Source: CAYFKJ01 sp964343605
GTDB taxonomy: Bacteria; Pseudomonadota; Alphaproteobacteria; UBA2966
Assembly (NCBI GenBank): GCA_964343605.1
Contig: CAYFKJ010000002.1
Location: 434,001 to 498,000 of the forward strand
Length of the DNA stretch: 64,000 nucleotides
Reading direction: 5' to 3'
The translations under genes and the position numbers were made by a program. Below, in pieces: positions 51,954-61,445 of the stretch (the stretch's first letter is position 1; every line of letters starts with the position of its first letter). The notes below the pieces were generated by a model. The model was not told the DNA's origin, did no database searches, and saw only the letters and a program-made list of their open reading frames with translations.

Positions 51954-52421
51954 TTCGGGAACCGTTTTTTGCCGGCCGGTTTACGCGTGACATTTCGCCA
52001 TAATACTGCAAAACGAATCCGCTGCTTAAGTTTTGAATAGTAATACGTCGAACATTTTTCCACCGCGAGCAATTTACTTTCGAACATTACTCAAAATCAA
52101 AACACACCGCGTGACGCGCCCAATGTGTTGGAAACCCGTAGTTTTCCTCAAAAAGAACATATGGAGAACATATTTCCGCCGCAATTCGGCGGCAACGTAA
52201 TTGAAATCCAGCATTTGAATTGGTTTTAACACGCTGTCGGCGGCCAAGATAAACGCCTCCAATGGAATTCTTTTTTCTTAAATAACCCTAGTTTTAACTT
52301 GTAAATACCATTGACGACCATGATATCCCATGGTATCCCATATCGTCCCATCAAGACCCAACAGGCCGCAGAATGCCCCATCGGGTCCCCGGGACGCAGG
52401 TGAGTTCGAAAGTTTTGGGGA
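51954..52421. other. 468-base intergenic region between slyX and mraZ
   Basis: No gene is supported. It contains the mraZ promoter and operator, a direct repeat AGAACATAT-gg-AGAACATAT (52154-52173) and a small hairpin CCGCCG-CAATT-CGGCGG (52176-52192). The centre is AT-rich. The slyX promoter must also lie here, facing left. Confidence 0.6.
52311..52380 (+). promoter_or_regulatory. mraZ promoter with 10-bp-periodic MraZ box
   Basis: A CCCA tetramer occurs at 52327, 52337, 52347 and 52357, exactly every 10 bases, and again at 52377. On the minus strand this reads TGGG repeated with a spacer of six, as in the known MraZ operator, which uses TGGG direct repeats at a 10-bp step. TTGACG at 52311-52316 and TATCCC at 52334-52339 (17-base spacer) form a possible promoter whose -10 lies in the repeat block, so MraZ would block RNA polymerase and autoregulate the cluster. 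Confidence 0.78.
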
Positions 52422-52898
52422 ATGGGTGTGGCGCTTTTTCTGTCCACATTTGTAAACAAGGTTGATCGAAAAGGGCGGGTTTCCGTACCGGCGTCGTTCC
52501 GCAACGCGCTGGCGGGTCAGTCCTTCGACGGCATCGTTGCGTTCCCCTCGTTCGTCCAGCCGGCCCTCGAAGCGTCCGGCATCGACCGTATCGAGAGCCT
52601 GGCGGCGGGTATCGACCAGTTCGACCCCTTCAGCGAGGAATACGACGCCTTCGCCAACGCCATTCTGGCGGACTCCCACCAGTTGGCCTTCGGCGAGGAC
52701 GGCCGAATCGTTCTGCCCGACGCCTTGCGGGAACACGCCAACATTGCCGATCACGCCGCCTTCGTCGGCCGGGGACCGACGTTCCAGATCTGGCAGCCCG
52801 ATGCGTTCCGCAGCGTTCAGGAAGAAGCCCGAAACCGGGCACGCGAAGACCGCACGGCCCTCCGTCTGAAATCATCGTCCGGGGAGGACGGCCGGTGA
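52422..52898 (+). CDS. mraZ: Transcriptional regulator MraZ
   Basis: 158-aa DNA-binding protein with two AbrB-like SpoVT swapped-hairpin halves. Each carries the MraZ motif: D-R-K-G-R-V-S-V-P-A in the first half and E-D-G-R-I-V-L-P in the second. It binds TGGG repeats upstream of its own gene and represses the division and wall cluster. ATG 52422 is annotated, but GTG 52428 has better spacing to GGGG and would give the standard MALFLSTF-type start. The gene ends inside the rsmH start (GTGA). Confidence 0.94.
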   Translation: MGVALFLSTFVNKVDRKGRVSVPASFRNALAGQSFDGIVAFPSFVQPALEASGIDRIESLAAGIDQFDPFSEEYDAFANAILADSHQLAFGEDGRIVLPDALREHANIADHAAFVGRGPTFQIWQPDAFRSVQEEARNRAREDRTALRLKSSSGEDGR

Positions 52899-53905
52899 CG
52901 GCGCCCGCGACGCGCAAGTCCCCAACCCCACAAGTTCACCGTCCGGTGCTGCTGACGGAAGTCCTGGCGGCGCTCGCCCCGCAAGATTTCGACATTCTGG
53001 TTGACGGAACCTTCGGCGCCGGCGGCTATAGCCGCGCCATGCTGGAGGCCGCCGATTGCCGCGTCTACGGCATCGACCGTGATCCTGAAGCCATGGCGCG
53101 GGGCGCCGCGCTGGCGGCGGAGCACCCCGACCGCCTGACCCTCCTGCAGGGCCGTTTTTCCGAAATGGAGGCTTTGCTGACGGGCGAGGGCGTCAATGCG
53201 GTTCAAGGCGTGGTGCTGGATGTCGGCGTTTCGTCGCCGCAGTTGGACGACGCCGAGCGCGGATTCTCGTTCCGCCATGACGGTCCTCTCGACATGCGCA
53301 TGAGCGCCTCCGGAGAAACCGCCGCCGATATCGTCAACACCGCGGATGCAGATACTCTGGCCTCGGTCATCAAGAAATTCGGGGAGGAGCGCTACGCCCG
53401 GCGCGTGGCCCGTGCCATCGTCGCCGCCCGCGAGGAACGTTCGATTACCCGTACCTTGGAACTGGCGGAAATCGTCGCCGGGGCCATTCCGCCGGTGCGG
53501 GACAAGGCCGGCCGGGACGCCGACCGCATCCATCCGGCAACGCGGACGTTTCAGGCCTTGCGCATTTACGTCAATGACGAAATCGGGGAACTCAGGCGTG
53601 GTCTCGCGGCGGCGGAGCGCCTGCTCGGAGCGGGCGGTCGTTTGGTCGTGGTGTCCTTTCATTCGCTTGAGGACCGTGAGGTGAAGCGGTTTCTCCAGGC
53701 GCGCTCCGGCCATGCGCCGCGTCCGCACCGTCACAGTCCCGCCGCCGAAACCGCCGTCCGGCCGCCGTCTTTCGAGCTTCTCTTCAAGGGCGCGGCCAAA
53801 CCGGGCCGCGCGGAGGCGGAAGCCAATCCGCGTGCCCGTTCCGCCCGGCTTCGCGCCGCCCGCCGCACGGAGGCGCCGGCTTGGGAAATGGAGGAGGCGG
53901 CATGA
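52895..53905 (+). CDS. rsmH: 16S rRNA (cytosine-1402 N4) methyltransferase
   Basis: 336-aa SAM enzyme that methylates C1402 in the ribosomal P site. The N-terminal H-R-P-V-L-L-T-E-V is diagnostic, motif I is D-G-T-F-G-A-G-G-Y, and the ID loop V-L-D-V-G-V-S-S-P-Q-L-D-D follows; a C-terminal V-V-S-F-H-S-L-E-D-R completes the pattern. GTG 52895 overlaps the mraZ stop by four bases and the gene ends in ATGA with ftsL, so the three are translationally coupled. Confidence 0.96.
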   Translation: MTAPATRKSPTPQVHRPVLLTEVLAALAPQDFDILVDGTFGAGGYSRAMLEAADCRVYGIDRDPEAMARGAALAAEHPDRLTLLQGRFSEMEALLTGEGVNAVQGVVLDVGVSSPQLDDAERGFSFRHDGPLDMRMSASGETAADIVNTADADTLASVIKKFGEERYARRVARAIVAAREERSITRTLELAEIVAGAIPPVRDKAGRDADRIHPATRTFQALRIYVNDEIGELRRGLAAAERLLGAGGRLVVVSFHSLEDREVKRFLQARSGHAPRPHRHSPAAETAVRPPSFELLFKGAAKPGRAEAEANPRARSARLRAARRTEAPAWEMEEAA

Positions 53906-54234
53906 GGCGGACGCTCACATTCGGCGCCATCGGGCTCACGGCTGTCATGTCCTATGGCCTCTACAACATGAAATACGAGGTTCGCAGCTTGGAGAACCGC
54001 GTCGCGGAGCTCAACCAGAAACTCCGGGCCGACCGGGAGGCGCTGCAGGTTCTGCGCGCGGAATGGGCCTACCTGAACCGGCCTGATCGATTGCAGGGCC
54101 TGGCGACGCGTCATCTCGAGCTGTCGCGCGTCGAGGTTGGTCAGATCATCACATTGGATGCGTTGCCCGCCCGCACGGCCGTCGTGTTGGAGAAGACGAA
54201 ATTCACGCCGACAAGCGAGGGAGGTTCGCAATGA
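53902..54234 (+). CDS. ftsL: Cell division protein FtsL
   Basis: 110-aa bitopic protein. A short cytoplasmic start, one TM helix (TFGAIGLTAVMSYGLYNM) and a periplasmic coiled coil (EVRSLENRVAELNQKLRADREALQVLRAEWAYLNRPDRLQ). The W-A-Y-L-N-R-P-D-R-L-Q block is conserved in FtsL. It scaffolds FtsW-FtsI with FtsB and FtsQ at the septum. ATG 53902 overlaps the rsmH stop. The name is assigned on position and motif, since the family diverges rapidly. Confidence 0.93.
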   Translation: MRRTLTFGAIGLTAVMSYGLYNMKYEVRSLENRVAELNQKLRADREALQVLRAEWAYLNRPDRLQGLATRHLELSRVEVGQIITLDALPARTAVVLEKTKFTPTSEGGSQ

Positions 54235-56030
54235 CCCTCTTCCGACGCAAGGCGCGCGCCGTCACGCCGGCCACCCGGCCCGGCCCAACCATCGAGCAGG
54301 ACCGCGAGGACGTTCTCGAGCTCGGCCGCAACCGTCTGGTCGTCGTCGGCGCTTTGTTCGTCTTGGCGTTTACGATTATCGGCGGTCGGCTTGTCGATTT
54401 GTCCGTATTTCAAGCCGGGTTCGAAGGCGCCGTCCTGGCCGCCGGTGAAGACCGCCCGGCAATCGCGCGGGCCGATATCGTCGACCGGAACGGCGTGGTG
54501 TTGGCGACCGACCTGGCAACGGCATCGCTCTATGCCGAACCCCGTAAGGTGCTTGATGCCGATCACGCCGCCCAGCGCCTGCTTGAGGCCTTGCCCGAAC
54601 TCGATAGGCGCGTTCTGACCGGCAAGCTCGCCTCGGGCAAGGGATTTGTCTGGCTGAAGCGGCACCTGACGCCGAAGCAGCAGTACGCCGTCAATGCGCT
54701 CGGCATTCCAGGCATCGGTTTTCGCACCGATCATCGCCGCGTTTATCCCCAGGGCGCCCTGTTCGCACATGTCATCGGCCACACCGGGGTCGACAACGAA
54801 GGCCTGACCGGCGTGGAAAAGCAGTTCGATGCCGATCTGTCCCGCAACGTCACAACTCCCGCCCGCACGCCGCTGCACGCCTATGGCGGTGACCGGCTGC
54901 GTCTCGGCCTCGACGTTCGGGTGCAATATGCCCTTCACCGGGAACTGTCCGCCGCGGTCGATGATTTTTCGGCGCTGGGAGCGTCGGGCATCGTTCTGGA
55001 CGTACGCAGCGGCGAAGTTCTGGCCATGGTTTCGCTGCCCGATTTCGATCTCAACAACGCCGGCAACGCCTCCGCCGATGCCCGCTTCAACAGGGCCTCC
55101 CTCGGCATCTACGAAATGGGCTCGACGTTCAAGGCCTTCACGACGGCGATGGCGCTGGATGCGGGAACGGTCAAGATCAATGGCGGCTATGACGCCACCA
55201 AGCCCATTCGGGTGGCGCGGTTCACAATCCGCGACGACCATCCCAAGAAGCGCTGGCTCAGCGTGCCTGAGATCTTCATCTACTCGTCCAATATCGGTGC
55301 GGCCAAGATGGCCCTCGACGTCGGCGGCAAACGCCAGCGCGATTTCCTCGACCGGCTCGGTATGCTGCAAAAGGCCGGGTTGGAAATGCCGGAGGTCGGA
55401 CGGCCCATGTCGCCCAACCGCTGGCGCGATATCAACACCATGACGGTGGCCTTCGGACACGGGATCGCCGTCAGTCCCCTCCAGCTCGCCTCCGGGATCG
55501 CCGCGCTGGTCAACGGCGGTACGCGGGTGGACGCGACGTTGCTCGCACAGAGCGCGGACAAGCCTCACAACCTCGGCCCCAGGGTCATCAAGGCGCGCAC
55601 GTCGTCGATCATGCAACGCCTGATGCATCTCAATGTCGTACGGGGCACCGGAAAAAAGGCCACGGCGGCCGGGTATCTGGTGGGCGGTAAGACCGGCACG
55701 GCGGAAAAAGCGGGCGCTGGCGGCTACCGGCGGAAAGCCCTGCTTTCGTCCTTCGTCGGCGCGTTTCCCATGAACGATCCGCGCTACGTCGTGCTGGCCG
55801 TGATTGACGAACCCAAAGGCACCAAAGCGACCTTTGGTTTCGCGACGGGTGGTTGGACGGCGGCGCCCGTGGTTGGCCGGGTGGTGTCGCGCATCGCGCC
55901 GATCCTGGGCGTACAGCCCGTCAACGAGGGCAGCAGGGTCGTGCGGGATGCCATGTACGTGCCGGTGAAGACCAAAGGGGTCAAGCTTGGCCGCCTGAAA
56001 AGGGGAGGGGACCGCGTTGCTTCTTTCTGA
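54231..56030 (+). CDS. ftsI: Peptidoglycan transpeptidase FtsI (PBP3)
   Basis: 599-aa division transpeptidase. Single TM helix (about 37-56), a non-penicillin-binding domain, then the transpeptidase with nucleophile motif S-T-F-K at S298, S-S-N at 352-354 and K-T-G-T at 487-490. It cross-links septal peptidoglycan with FtsW. ATG 54231 overlaps ftsL by four bases. Its 3' end overlaps murE by 14 bases. Size and motif spacing are normal. Confidence 0.97.
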   Translation: MTLFRRKARAVTPATRPGPTIEQDREDVLELGRNRLVVVGALFVLAFTIIGGRLVDLSVFQAGFEGAVLAAGEDRPAIARADIVDRNGVVLATDLATASLYAEPRKVLDADHAAQRLLEALPELDRRVLTGKLASGKGFVWLKRHLTPKQQYAVNALGIPGIGFRTDHRRVYPQGALFAHVIGHTGVDNEGLTGVEKQFDADLSRNVTTPARTPLHAYGGDRLRLGLDVRVQYALHRELSAAVDDFSALGASGIVLDVRSGEVLAMVSLPDFDLNNAGNASADARFNRASLGIYEMGSTFKAFTTAMALDAGTVKINGGYDATKPIRVARFTIRDDHPKKRWLSVPEIFIYSSNIGAAKMALDVGGKRQRDFLDRLGMLQKAGLEMPEVGRPMSPNRWRDINTMTVAFGHGIAVSPLQLASGIAALVNGGTRVDATLLAQSADKPHNLGPRVIKARTSSIMQRLMHLNVVRGTGKKATAAGYLVGGKTGTAEKAGAGGYRRKALLSSFVGAFPMNDPRYVVLAVIDEPKGTKATFGFATGGWTAAPVVGRVVSRIAPILGVQPVNEGSRVVRDAMYVPVKTKGVKLGRLKRGGDRVASF

Positions 56031-57486
56031 CCTTTTTAATGGCGATATGCCCAACGACGGGGCGGAAGGACTGCCGCCCCTCGATATCCTGGGCCTCGCC
56101 GCCGACAGCCGGGAGGTCCGACCGGGTTATCTCTTTGCCGCCATCGCCGGTTCGGATGCCGATGGCCGCGATTTCATCCCCGATGCCGTCGGACACGGCG
56201 CCGTCGCGGTTTTGGCGCCGCCGGGGACGTCGATCAGCCAACCCAAGATCACGCTTGTCCAAGACGACAACCCGCGCCGCCGCCTCGCCCTGATGGCGGC
56301 GCGCTTCTTTGCGTCGCAACCCGAAACGACGGTGGCCGTGACCGGTACCAACGGTAAAACTTCGGTCGCCACCTTCGTCGAACAACTCTGGCAACATCTC
56401 GGCAAACGGGCGGCCAGCCTGGGTACGCTGGGCGTCCACGGCGACGGCTACGCGGCCAAACTGGCCCACACCACGCCTGAGCCGGTTACCTTGCACCGCA
56501 CACTGGCGGACATCGCCGGACGCGGCATCGATCACCTGGCGATGGAGGCATCGAGCCACGGTCTCGACCAGTACCGGGTCGACGGCGTGAAGTTGAAGGC
56601 GGCCGCCTTCACGAACCTGAGCCACGATCATCTCGACTACCACCCGGACGAAGCCGCCTACCTTGCCGCCAAGGCGCGCCTGTTCGCGGACATCCTGCCG
56701 GCGGGTGGCGGTGCCGTCCTGAACGCCGATTCGGAGGCCTATACCGAGCTCGTCGAGATCTGCCTGGGTCGGGGGCACAAGGTGATCTCCTACGGCAACG
56801 CCGGGCGGGATATCCGGATCCAACGGCGGCGTCCCAACGGCGAGGGCCAGTATCTCTACCTCGTCGTGAACGGCAACGAGTATCAAGTTCAGCTTCCCGT
56901 GATCGGCGATTTCCAGGCCGAGAATGCTGCCTGCGCATTGGGTCTGGTGTTGGCCTGCGGCGCTGATCAGGACAGTGCGGTTGCCGCCCTCGGCCATCTG
57001 CGCGGCGTCCCGGGACGGATCGACAAGGTCGCCGAACATCCCGACGGCGCACCGATCTTCATCGACTACGCCCATACCCCGGATGCGCTGCGCCACGTTC
57101 TGCGCGCTTTGAAGCCGCACGCCCGCGACAAGCTGGTCGTGGTGTTCGGCTGCGGCGGCGACCGCGATGTCGCCAAACGCCCCATCATGGGCGAGGTCGC
57201 CTGCCGCTACGCCGACCGCATCATCGTCACCGACGACAACCCGCGAAATGAAAACGCGGCCGCCATCCGCCACGAGGTCATGGCCGGTTGCGACCGCGCC
57301 GTGGAAGTACGCGACCGGGGCGAAGCGATCCGTGCCGCCGTCGCGAGATTGGGTGAAGGCGACGTTCTGGTGATCGCCGGCAAGGGACATGAACGCGGGC
57401 AAATCGTCCAGGGCGAAATCCGCCCCTTCGACGACGCCGAGGAAGCGCGCGCCGCCGTCGCCGAACTCGGGGGATGCCGCTTATGA
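56017..57486 (+). CDS. murE: UDP-MurNAc-tripeptide ligase MurE (meso-DAP adding)
   Basis: 489-aa cytosolic ATP-dependent ligase that adds the third residue to UDP-MurNAc-L-Ala-D-Glu. The ATP loop is T-G-T-N-G-K-T-S, and the D-N-P-R-N-E motif near residue 412 marks specificity for meso-diaminopimelate. The start is TTG 56017, six bases after a very strong GGGGAGGGG, inside the ftsI end; a less likely ATG lies 30 bases later. It overlaps murF by four bases (or more if the earlier start is used). Confidence 0.96.
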   Translation: MLLSDLFNGDMPNDGAEGLPPLDILGLAADSREVRPGYLFAAIAGSDADGRDFIPDAVGHGAVAVLAPPGTSISQPKITLVQDDNPRRRLALMAARFFASQPETTVAVTGTNGKTSVATFVEQLWQHLGKRAASLGTLGVHGDGYAAKLAHTTPEPVTLHRTLADIAGRGIDHLAMEASSHGLDQYRVDGVKLKAAAFTNLSHDHLDYHPDEAAYLAAKARLFADILPAGGGAVLNADSEAYTELVEICLGRGHKVISYGNAGRDIRIQRRRPNGEGQYLYLVVNGNEYQVQLPVIGDFQAENAACALGLVLACGADQDSAVAALGHLRGVPGRIDKVAEHPDGAPIFIDYAHTPDALRHVLRALKPHARDKLVVVFGCGGDRDVAKRPIMGEVACRYADRIIVTDDNPRNENAAAIRHEVMAGCDRAVEVRDRGEAIRAAVARLGEGDVLVIAGKGHERGQIVQGEIRPFDDAEEARAAVAELGGCRL

Positions 57487-58901
57487 CGCGCGACGTCATC
57501 TGGACCGCCGATGAGGTTCGCCGGGCGACCGGCGGCAGCGGCGATGCCGAATGGTCCGCCACGGGCGTTTCCATCGACAGCCGGACCGTCGAATTCGGCG
57601 ATCTCTTCGTCGCGCTGGAAGGTCCCAACATGGACGGCCATGCCTTCGTCGCTGATGCGCTGGAACGCGGCGCTTCCGCGGCGATCGTGGCGCGCCAACC
57701 CGATGGCGTCGATGCGGGCGCACCTCTGATTACGGTCGACGATACCCAGACGGCCTTGGAAGCGCTGGCAGTGTTTTCACGCGACCGCGTCGGCGCCCAT
57801 ATCTGCGCAGTCACCGGCAGCGTAGGTAAAACCGGCACCAAGGAGGCTCTGCGCCTGGCCCTGGAGCGCTCCGGCAACACACATGTCAGTGCCGCCAGCT
57901 ACAACAATCTCTGGGGCGTGCCGTTGTCTTTGGCCCGCATGCCGCGCGACACGGTTTATGCGGTCTTCGAAATCGGCATGAACCACGCGGGAGAAATTAC
58001 GCCGCTGACCAAGATGGTGCGGCCGCACGTGGCCATCGTCACAACTGTGGAGGCGACGCACCTCGAATACTTCGATTCCGTCGAGGCCATCGCCGACGCC
58101 AAGGCGGAGATATTCGAGGGTCTTGAACCCGGCGGCGCGGCGGTGCTCAACCGGGACAACGATCAGTTCGACCGGCTTGCCGCGGCGGCGAACGAGGCAG
58201 GTGCGGAGATCATTTCATTCGGCACGGACGACGACAGCGACGTCCGGCTGGAAAAGCTGGCCTTGCACTCAGCCTGTTCGTGCGTTTCCGCCGACATCCA
58301 GGGCCAGGCCGCGACCTACAAGGTCAGCATGTCCGGCCGCCACTGGGCCATGAACAGCCTGGCCGTGATGGCGGCCGTTCGGGCGCTGGGCGCCGATGTC
58401 GGACTGGCCGGTATTGCACTGGCCGACATGGCGGCACCGGCGGGACGGGGGCGGCGTCATCGCGTCCATTCCGCCGCCGGCACGTTTGATCTTATCGACG
58501 ACAGCTACAACGCCTCGCCGGCATCGATGGCTGCGGCCATCGAGGTTTTGGCCGGCGCCACGGTGGCCGAGGGCGGCCGCCGCATCGCGGTTCTCGGGGA
58601 CATGCGTGAACTCGGCCCGACGGCGCCGGATCTTCACGCCGCCTTGGCAGAAAAGCTGACGCAGACGGGGATCGATCTGGTCTTCACCGCCGGCGAGTTG
58701 ATGTCGCATTTGGACGCCGAATTGCCCGACGGTTGCCGAGGTGGCCACACCGATACGGCGGAGGACCTTTTGCCGCTGATCACCAACTCGGTGTCGGCCG
58801 GCGACGCCGTTCTGGTCAAGGGTTCTCTGGCCAGCCGGATGGGTTTGGTGGTCGACGCCCTCCTGGCGCTCGACGCACCGGCCAAAGCGGCGAACGGATA
58901 G
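57483..58901 (+). CDS. murF: UDP-MurNAc-tripeptide:D-Ala-D-Ala ligase MurF
   Basis: 472-aa cytosolic ligase that finishes the pentapeptide. ATP loop T-G-S-V-G-K-T-G-T-K, central-domain F-E-I-G-M-N-H, and the C-terminal D-D-S-Y-N-A-S-P-A-S-M block are standard. ATG 57483 forms a four-base overlap with the murE stop; ATG 57474 is an alternative three codons earlier. Its end lies 11 bases before mraY. Confidence 0.96.
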   Translation: MTRDVIWTADEVRRATGGSGDAEWSATGVSIDSRTVEFGDLFVALEGPNMDGHAFVADALERGASAAIVARQPDGVDAGAPLITVDDTQTALEALAVFSRDRVGAHICAVTGSVGKTGTKEALRLALERSGNTHVSAASYNNLWGVPLSLARMPRDTVYAVFEIGMNHAGEITPLTKMVRPHVAIVTTVEATHLEYFDSVEAIADAKAEIFEGLEPGGAAVLNRDNDQFDRLAAAANEAGAEIISFGTDDDSDVRLEKLALHSACSCVSADIQGQAATYKVSMSGRHWAMNSLAVMAAVRALGADVGLAGIALADMAAPAGRGRRHRVHSAAGTFDLIDDSYNASPASMAAAIEVLAGATVAEGGRRIAVLGDMRELGPTAPDLHAALAEKLTQTGIDLVFTAGELMSHLDAELPDGCRGGHTDTAEDLLPLITNSVSAGDAVLVKGSLASRMGLVVDALLALDAPAKAANG

Positions 58902-58912
58902 GGGCGCGGCTC

Positions 58913-59998
58913 ATGTTGATGTACCTCTACCAATACGCCGACACCTTCAGCGTGCTGAACCTGTTCCGCTACCTCACGTTCCGTACCGGCGGTGCGATCA
59001 TGACGGCGTTGCTGGTCGCCTTCATCTTCGGGCCGGCCGTCATTCGCTGGCTCAAGTCCAAGCAGACCAACGGCCAGCCCATCCGGGATTGCGGCCCGGA
59101 AAGCCACATCATCACCAAACAAGGCACGCCGACGATGGGCGGTTTCCTGATCCTCTTGGGCCTAACGCTGGCCACCTTGCTGTGGGCCGATCTGCGGAAC
59201 CCCTATGTTTGGGCCGTGATGATGGTGACGTTGGGTTTCGGCGTCATCGGATTTGCCGACGACTATCGCAAGGTCACCAGAGCGGACCATCACGGCATTC
59301 CCGGCAAGCTCAAGCTGGTCATGGAAATCGCCGTGGCCGCGCTGGCTGCCTGGTGGGTCTACACCGTCACGCCGCAGCCTTTGGCGGGCGGCTTGGCCAT
59401 ACCCTTCGTCAAAAGCTTCCTCCTGCCCATGGGCTGGATGTTCGTGCCATTTGCCGTTTTCGTCATGGTCGGCGCTTCCAATTCGGTCAACCTGACGGAC
59501 GGGCTGGACGGCCTGGCCATCGTGCCGGTGATCATCGCCGCCGGTACCTTCGGCTTCATCTCCTACCTCGTCGGCAACGCGGTCTTTTCCGAATACCTGC
59601 AGCTCCACGCCGTACCGGGCGCCGGTGAACTGGTGGTCATCTGCGGAGCCCTGGTGGGGGCGGGTCTCGGCTTCCTCTGGTTCAACGCACCCCCCGCCAT
59701 GGTCTTCATGGGCGATACCGGCAGTCTGGCCCTGGGCGGTACCTTGGGAGCGATCAGCGTGGTCACCAAGCACGAACTGGTTCTCGCCATCGTCGGCGGT
59801 TTGTTCGTTCTGGAAACCGTCTCAGTCATCGTTCAGGTCGCCTCGTTCAAGCTGACGGGGCGCCGCGTCTTTCGCATGGCCCCCTTGCACCACCACTTCG
59901 AGGAAAAGGGCTGGGCGGAACCGACCATCGTCATTCGTTTTTGGATCATCGCCGTCATTCTCGCGCTCGCGGGACTGGCGACGCTGAAGTTGAGGTAG
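58913..59998 (+). CDS. mraY: Phospho-MurNAc-pentapeptide transferase MraY
   Basis: 361-aa polytopic membrane enzyme with ten helices that makes lipid I from undecaprenyl phosphate. It has G-T-P-T-M-G-G, the magnesium-binding F-A-D-D-Y and N-L-T-D-G-L-D-G-L, and F-M-G-D-T-G-S-L-A-L-G. The C-terminal M-A-P-L-H-H-H-F-E motif is intact. ATG 58913 is the first good start; upstream frame reads into murF. It ends five bases before the murD GTG. Confidence 0.97.
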   Translation: MLMYLYQYADTFSVLNLFRYLTFRTGGAIMTALLVAFIFGPAVIRWLKSKQTNGQPIRDCGPESHIITKQGTPTMGGFLILLGLTLATLLWADLRNPYVWAVMMVTLGFGVIGFADDYRKVTRADHHGIPGKLKLVMEIAVAALAAWWVYTVTPQPLAGGLAIPFVKSFLLPMGWMFVPFAVFVMVGASNSVNLTDGLDGLAIVPVIIAAGTFGFISYLVGNAVFSEYLQLHAVPGAGELVVICGALVGAGLGFLWFNAPPAMVFMGDTGSLALGGTLGAISVVTKHELVLAIVGGLFVLETVSVIVQVASFKLTGRRVFRMAPLHHHFEEKGWAEPTIVIRFWIIAVILALAGLATLKLR

Positions 59999-60002
59999 CG
60001 CG

Positions 60003-61445
60003 GTGATCGAGGTCAGCACCTTTTCCCAGCGCCAGGTCGCCGTCTTCGGCCTGGGCCGCTCGGGTTTGTCCGCCGCCAAGGCGCTGACGGCGGGGGGCGC
60101 CGGCGTGCTGGCCTGGGACGACAACGAAGAACGCCGCCAAGCCGCCGAAGCGGAAGGCGTGACGGTTGTCGACCTTTATGCGGCCGACTGGTCGGAAATC
60201 GCGGCCCTGATTCTCAGTCCGGGCGTCCCCCTGACCCATCCCGCGCCCCATGAAGTCGTGAAGCTCGCATCGGCGGCGGACTGCGAAGTTATCGGCGACG
60301 TCGAATTGCTGGCGCGCGAGAGCTTGCCCAACCGGATCGCCGCCATCACGGGCACCAACGGCAAGTCGACCACCACCGCCTTGCTGGGTTTCCTGCTTGA
60401 ATCCTGCGGCCTGGATGTAGCGGTCGGCGGAAATTTGGGTACCCCGGTACTGGCCCTACCGAAACTGGCGGACGACGGCATCTACGTCATCGAAATGTCG
60501 TCCTACCAGATCGACCTCGCGCCCTCGCTCAAGCCCGACGTGGCGGTCCTTCTGAACCTGAGTCCCGATCATATCGACCGGCACGGAGACATGGCGGGCT
60601 ACGTCGGGGTCAAGCGCGCCATGCTGGAGCGTCAATCGCCCGATCAAATCGCCGTGGTTGGGGTCGACGACGGCGAATCCGCAGGCATCTACGAAAAGCT
60701 GGCCGCCGCCCGCGGCGCCAAGGTCGTGCCCGTGTCTGTCGGCCCGCAACCGGACCGCCGTGCCAGGGAAAGCGGTATCTGGGTCACCGACGGCGTCCTT
60801 CGGGCCGCCGCGGTCGACGCGGGAGAACCGCTGGTCGATCTGACCAACGCACGAAATCTTGTCGGCCAGCACAATTGGCAAAATGCGGCAGCGGCATTGG
60901 CGGCGGCAGTGGCTTTGGATTGTCCCGCCGAACATGCAGCCGCCTGCCTGTTGCGCTTTCCCGGCCTGGCCCACCGCATGGAGGACGTCGGCAACATCGG
61001 CGGTGTTCGCTTCATCAACGATTCCAAGGCCACCAATGCCGAAGCCACGGCGCGGGCGCTGGCCTGTTTCGAGCACGTCATCTGGATTGTCGGCGGGCGT
61101 GCCAAGGAAGGCGGCATCGAAAGCCTGCGGCGGTATTTCGGACAGATCGACCACGCCTACCTGATCGGCGAGGCGGCCGAACAGTTCGCCCGAAGCCTGG
61201 GCAACGGCGTGGCCCACACGATCGCCGAAAACCTCGACACGGCGGTGGCGCAGGCGGCGGCGCAAGCCGCCCAGCGTGCGGCCAACGGGGATCAACCCGC
61301 CAACACGGTGGTACTTCTGTCGCCGGCCGCGGCTTCCTTCGACCAGTTCAGCGATTTCGAGGCGCGCGGCGACCGCTTCCGCGAACTCGTGCAGAACCTG
61401 GCTGTCCTTCACGCCGACAAACCGGTGGCGGGAGGGCAAGCATGA
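60003..61445 (+). CDS. murD: UDP-MurNAc-L-Ala:D-Glu ligase MurD
   Basis: 480-aa cytosolic ligase that adds D-glutamate. N-terminal Rossmann start V-F-G-L-G-R-S-G, ATP loop T-G-T-N-G-K-S-T-T-T, and the E-M-S-S-Y-Q and N-L-S-P-D-H-I-D-R-H central blocks are in place, with N-D-S-K-A-T-N in the C-terminal domain. Start GTG 60003 gives MIEVSTF. Its stop overlaps ftsW by four bases (ATGA). Confidence 0.96.
   Translation: MIEVSTFSQRQVAVFGLGRSGLSAAKALTAGGAGVLAWDDNEERRQAAEAEGVTVVDLYAADWSEIAALILSPGVPLTHPAPHEVVKLASAADCEVIGDVELLARESLPNRIAAITGTNGKSTTTALLGFLLESCGLDVAVGGNLGTPVLALPKLADDGIYVIEMSSYQIDLAPSLKPDVAVLLNLSPDHIDRHGDMAGYVGVKRAMLERQSPDQIAVVGVDDGESAGIYEKLAAARGAKVVPVSVGPQPDRRARESGIWVTDGVLRAAAVDAGEPLVDLTNARNLVGQHNWQNAAAALAAAVALDCPAEHAAACLLRFPGLAHRMEDVGNIGGVRFINDSKATNAEATARALACFEHVIWIVGGRAKEGGIESLRRYFGQIDHAYLIGEAAEQFARSLGNGVAHTIAENLDTAVAQAAAQAAQRAANGDQPANTVVLLSPAAASFDQFSDFEARGDRFRELVQNLAVLHADKPVAGGQA

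Noticed and set aside
52176..52192. Hairpin CCGCCG-CAATT-CGGCGG as a terminator
   Set aside because: No T run follows on either strand, and no gene ends there; kept only as a note in the intergenic entry.
54141..56054. Long open frame opposite ftsI
   Set aside because: The sense strand encodes complete FtsI motifs; the antisense protein shows no family features.
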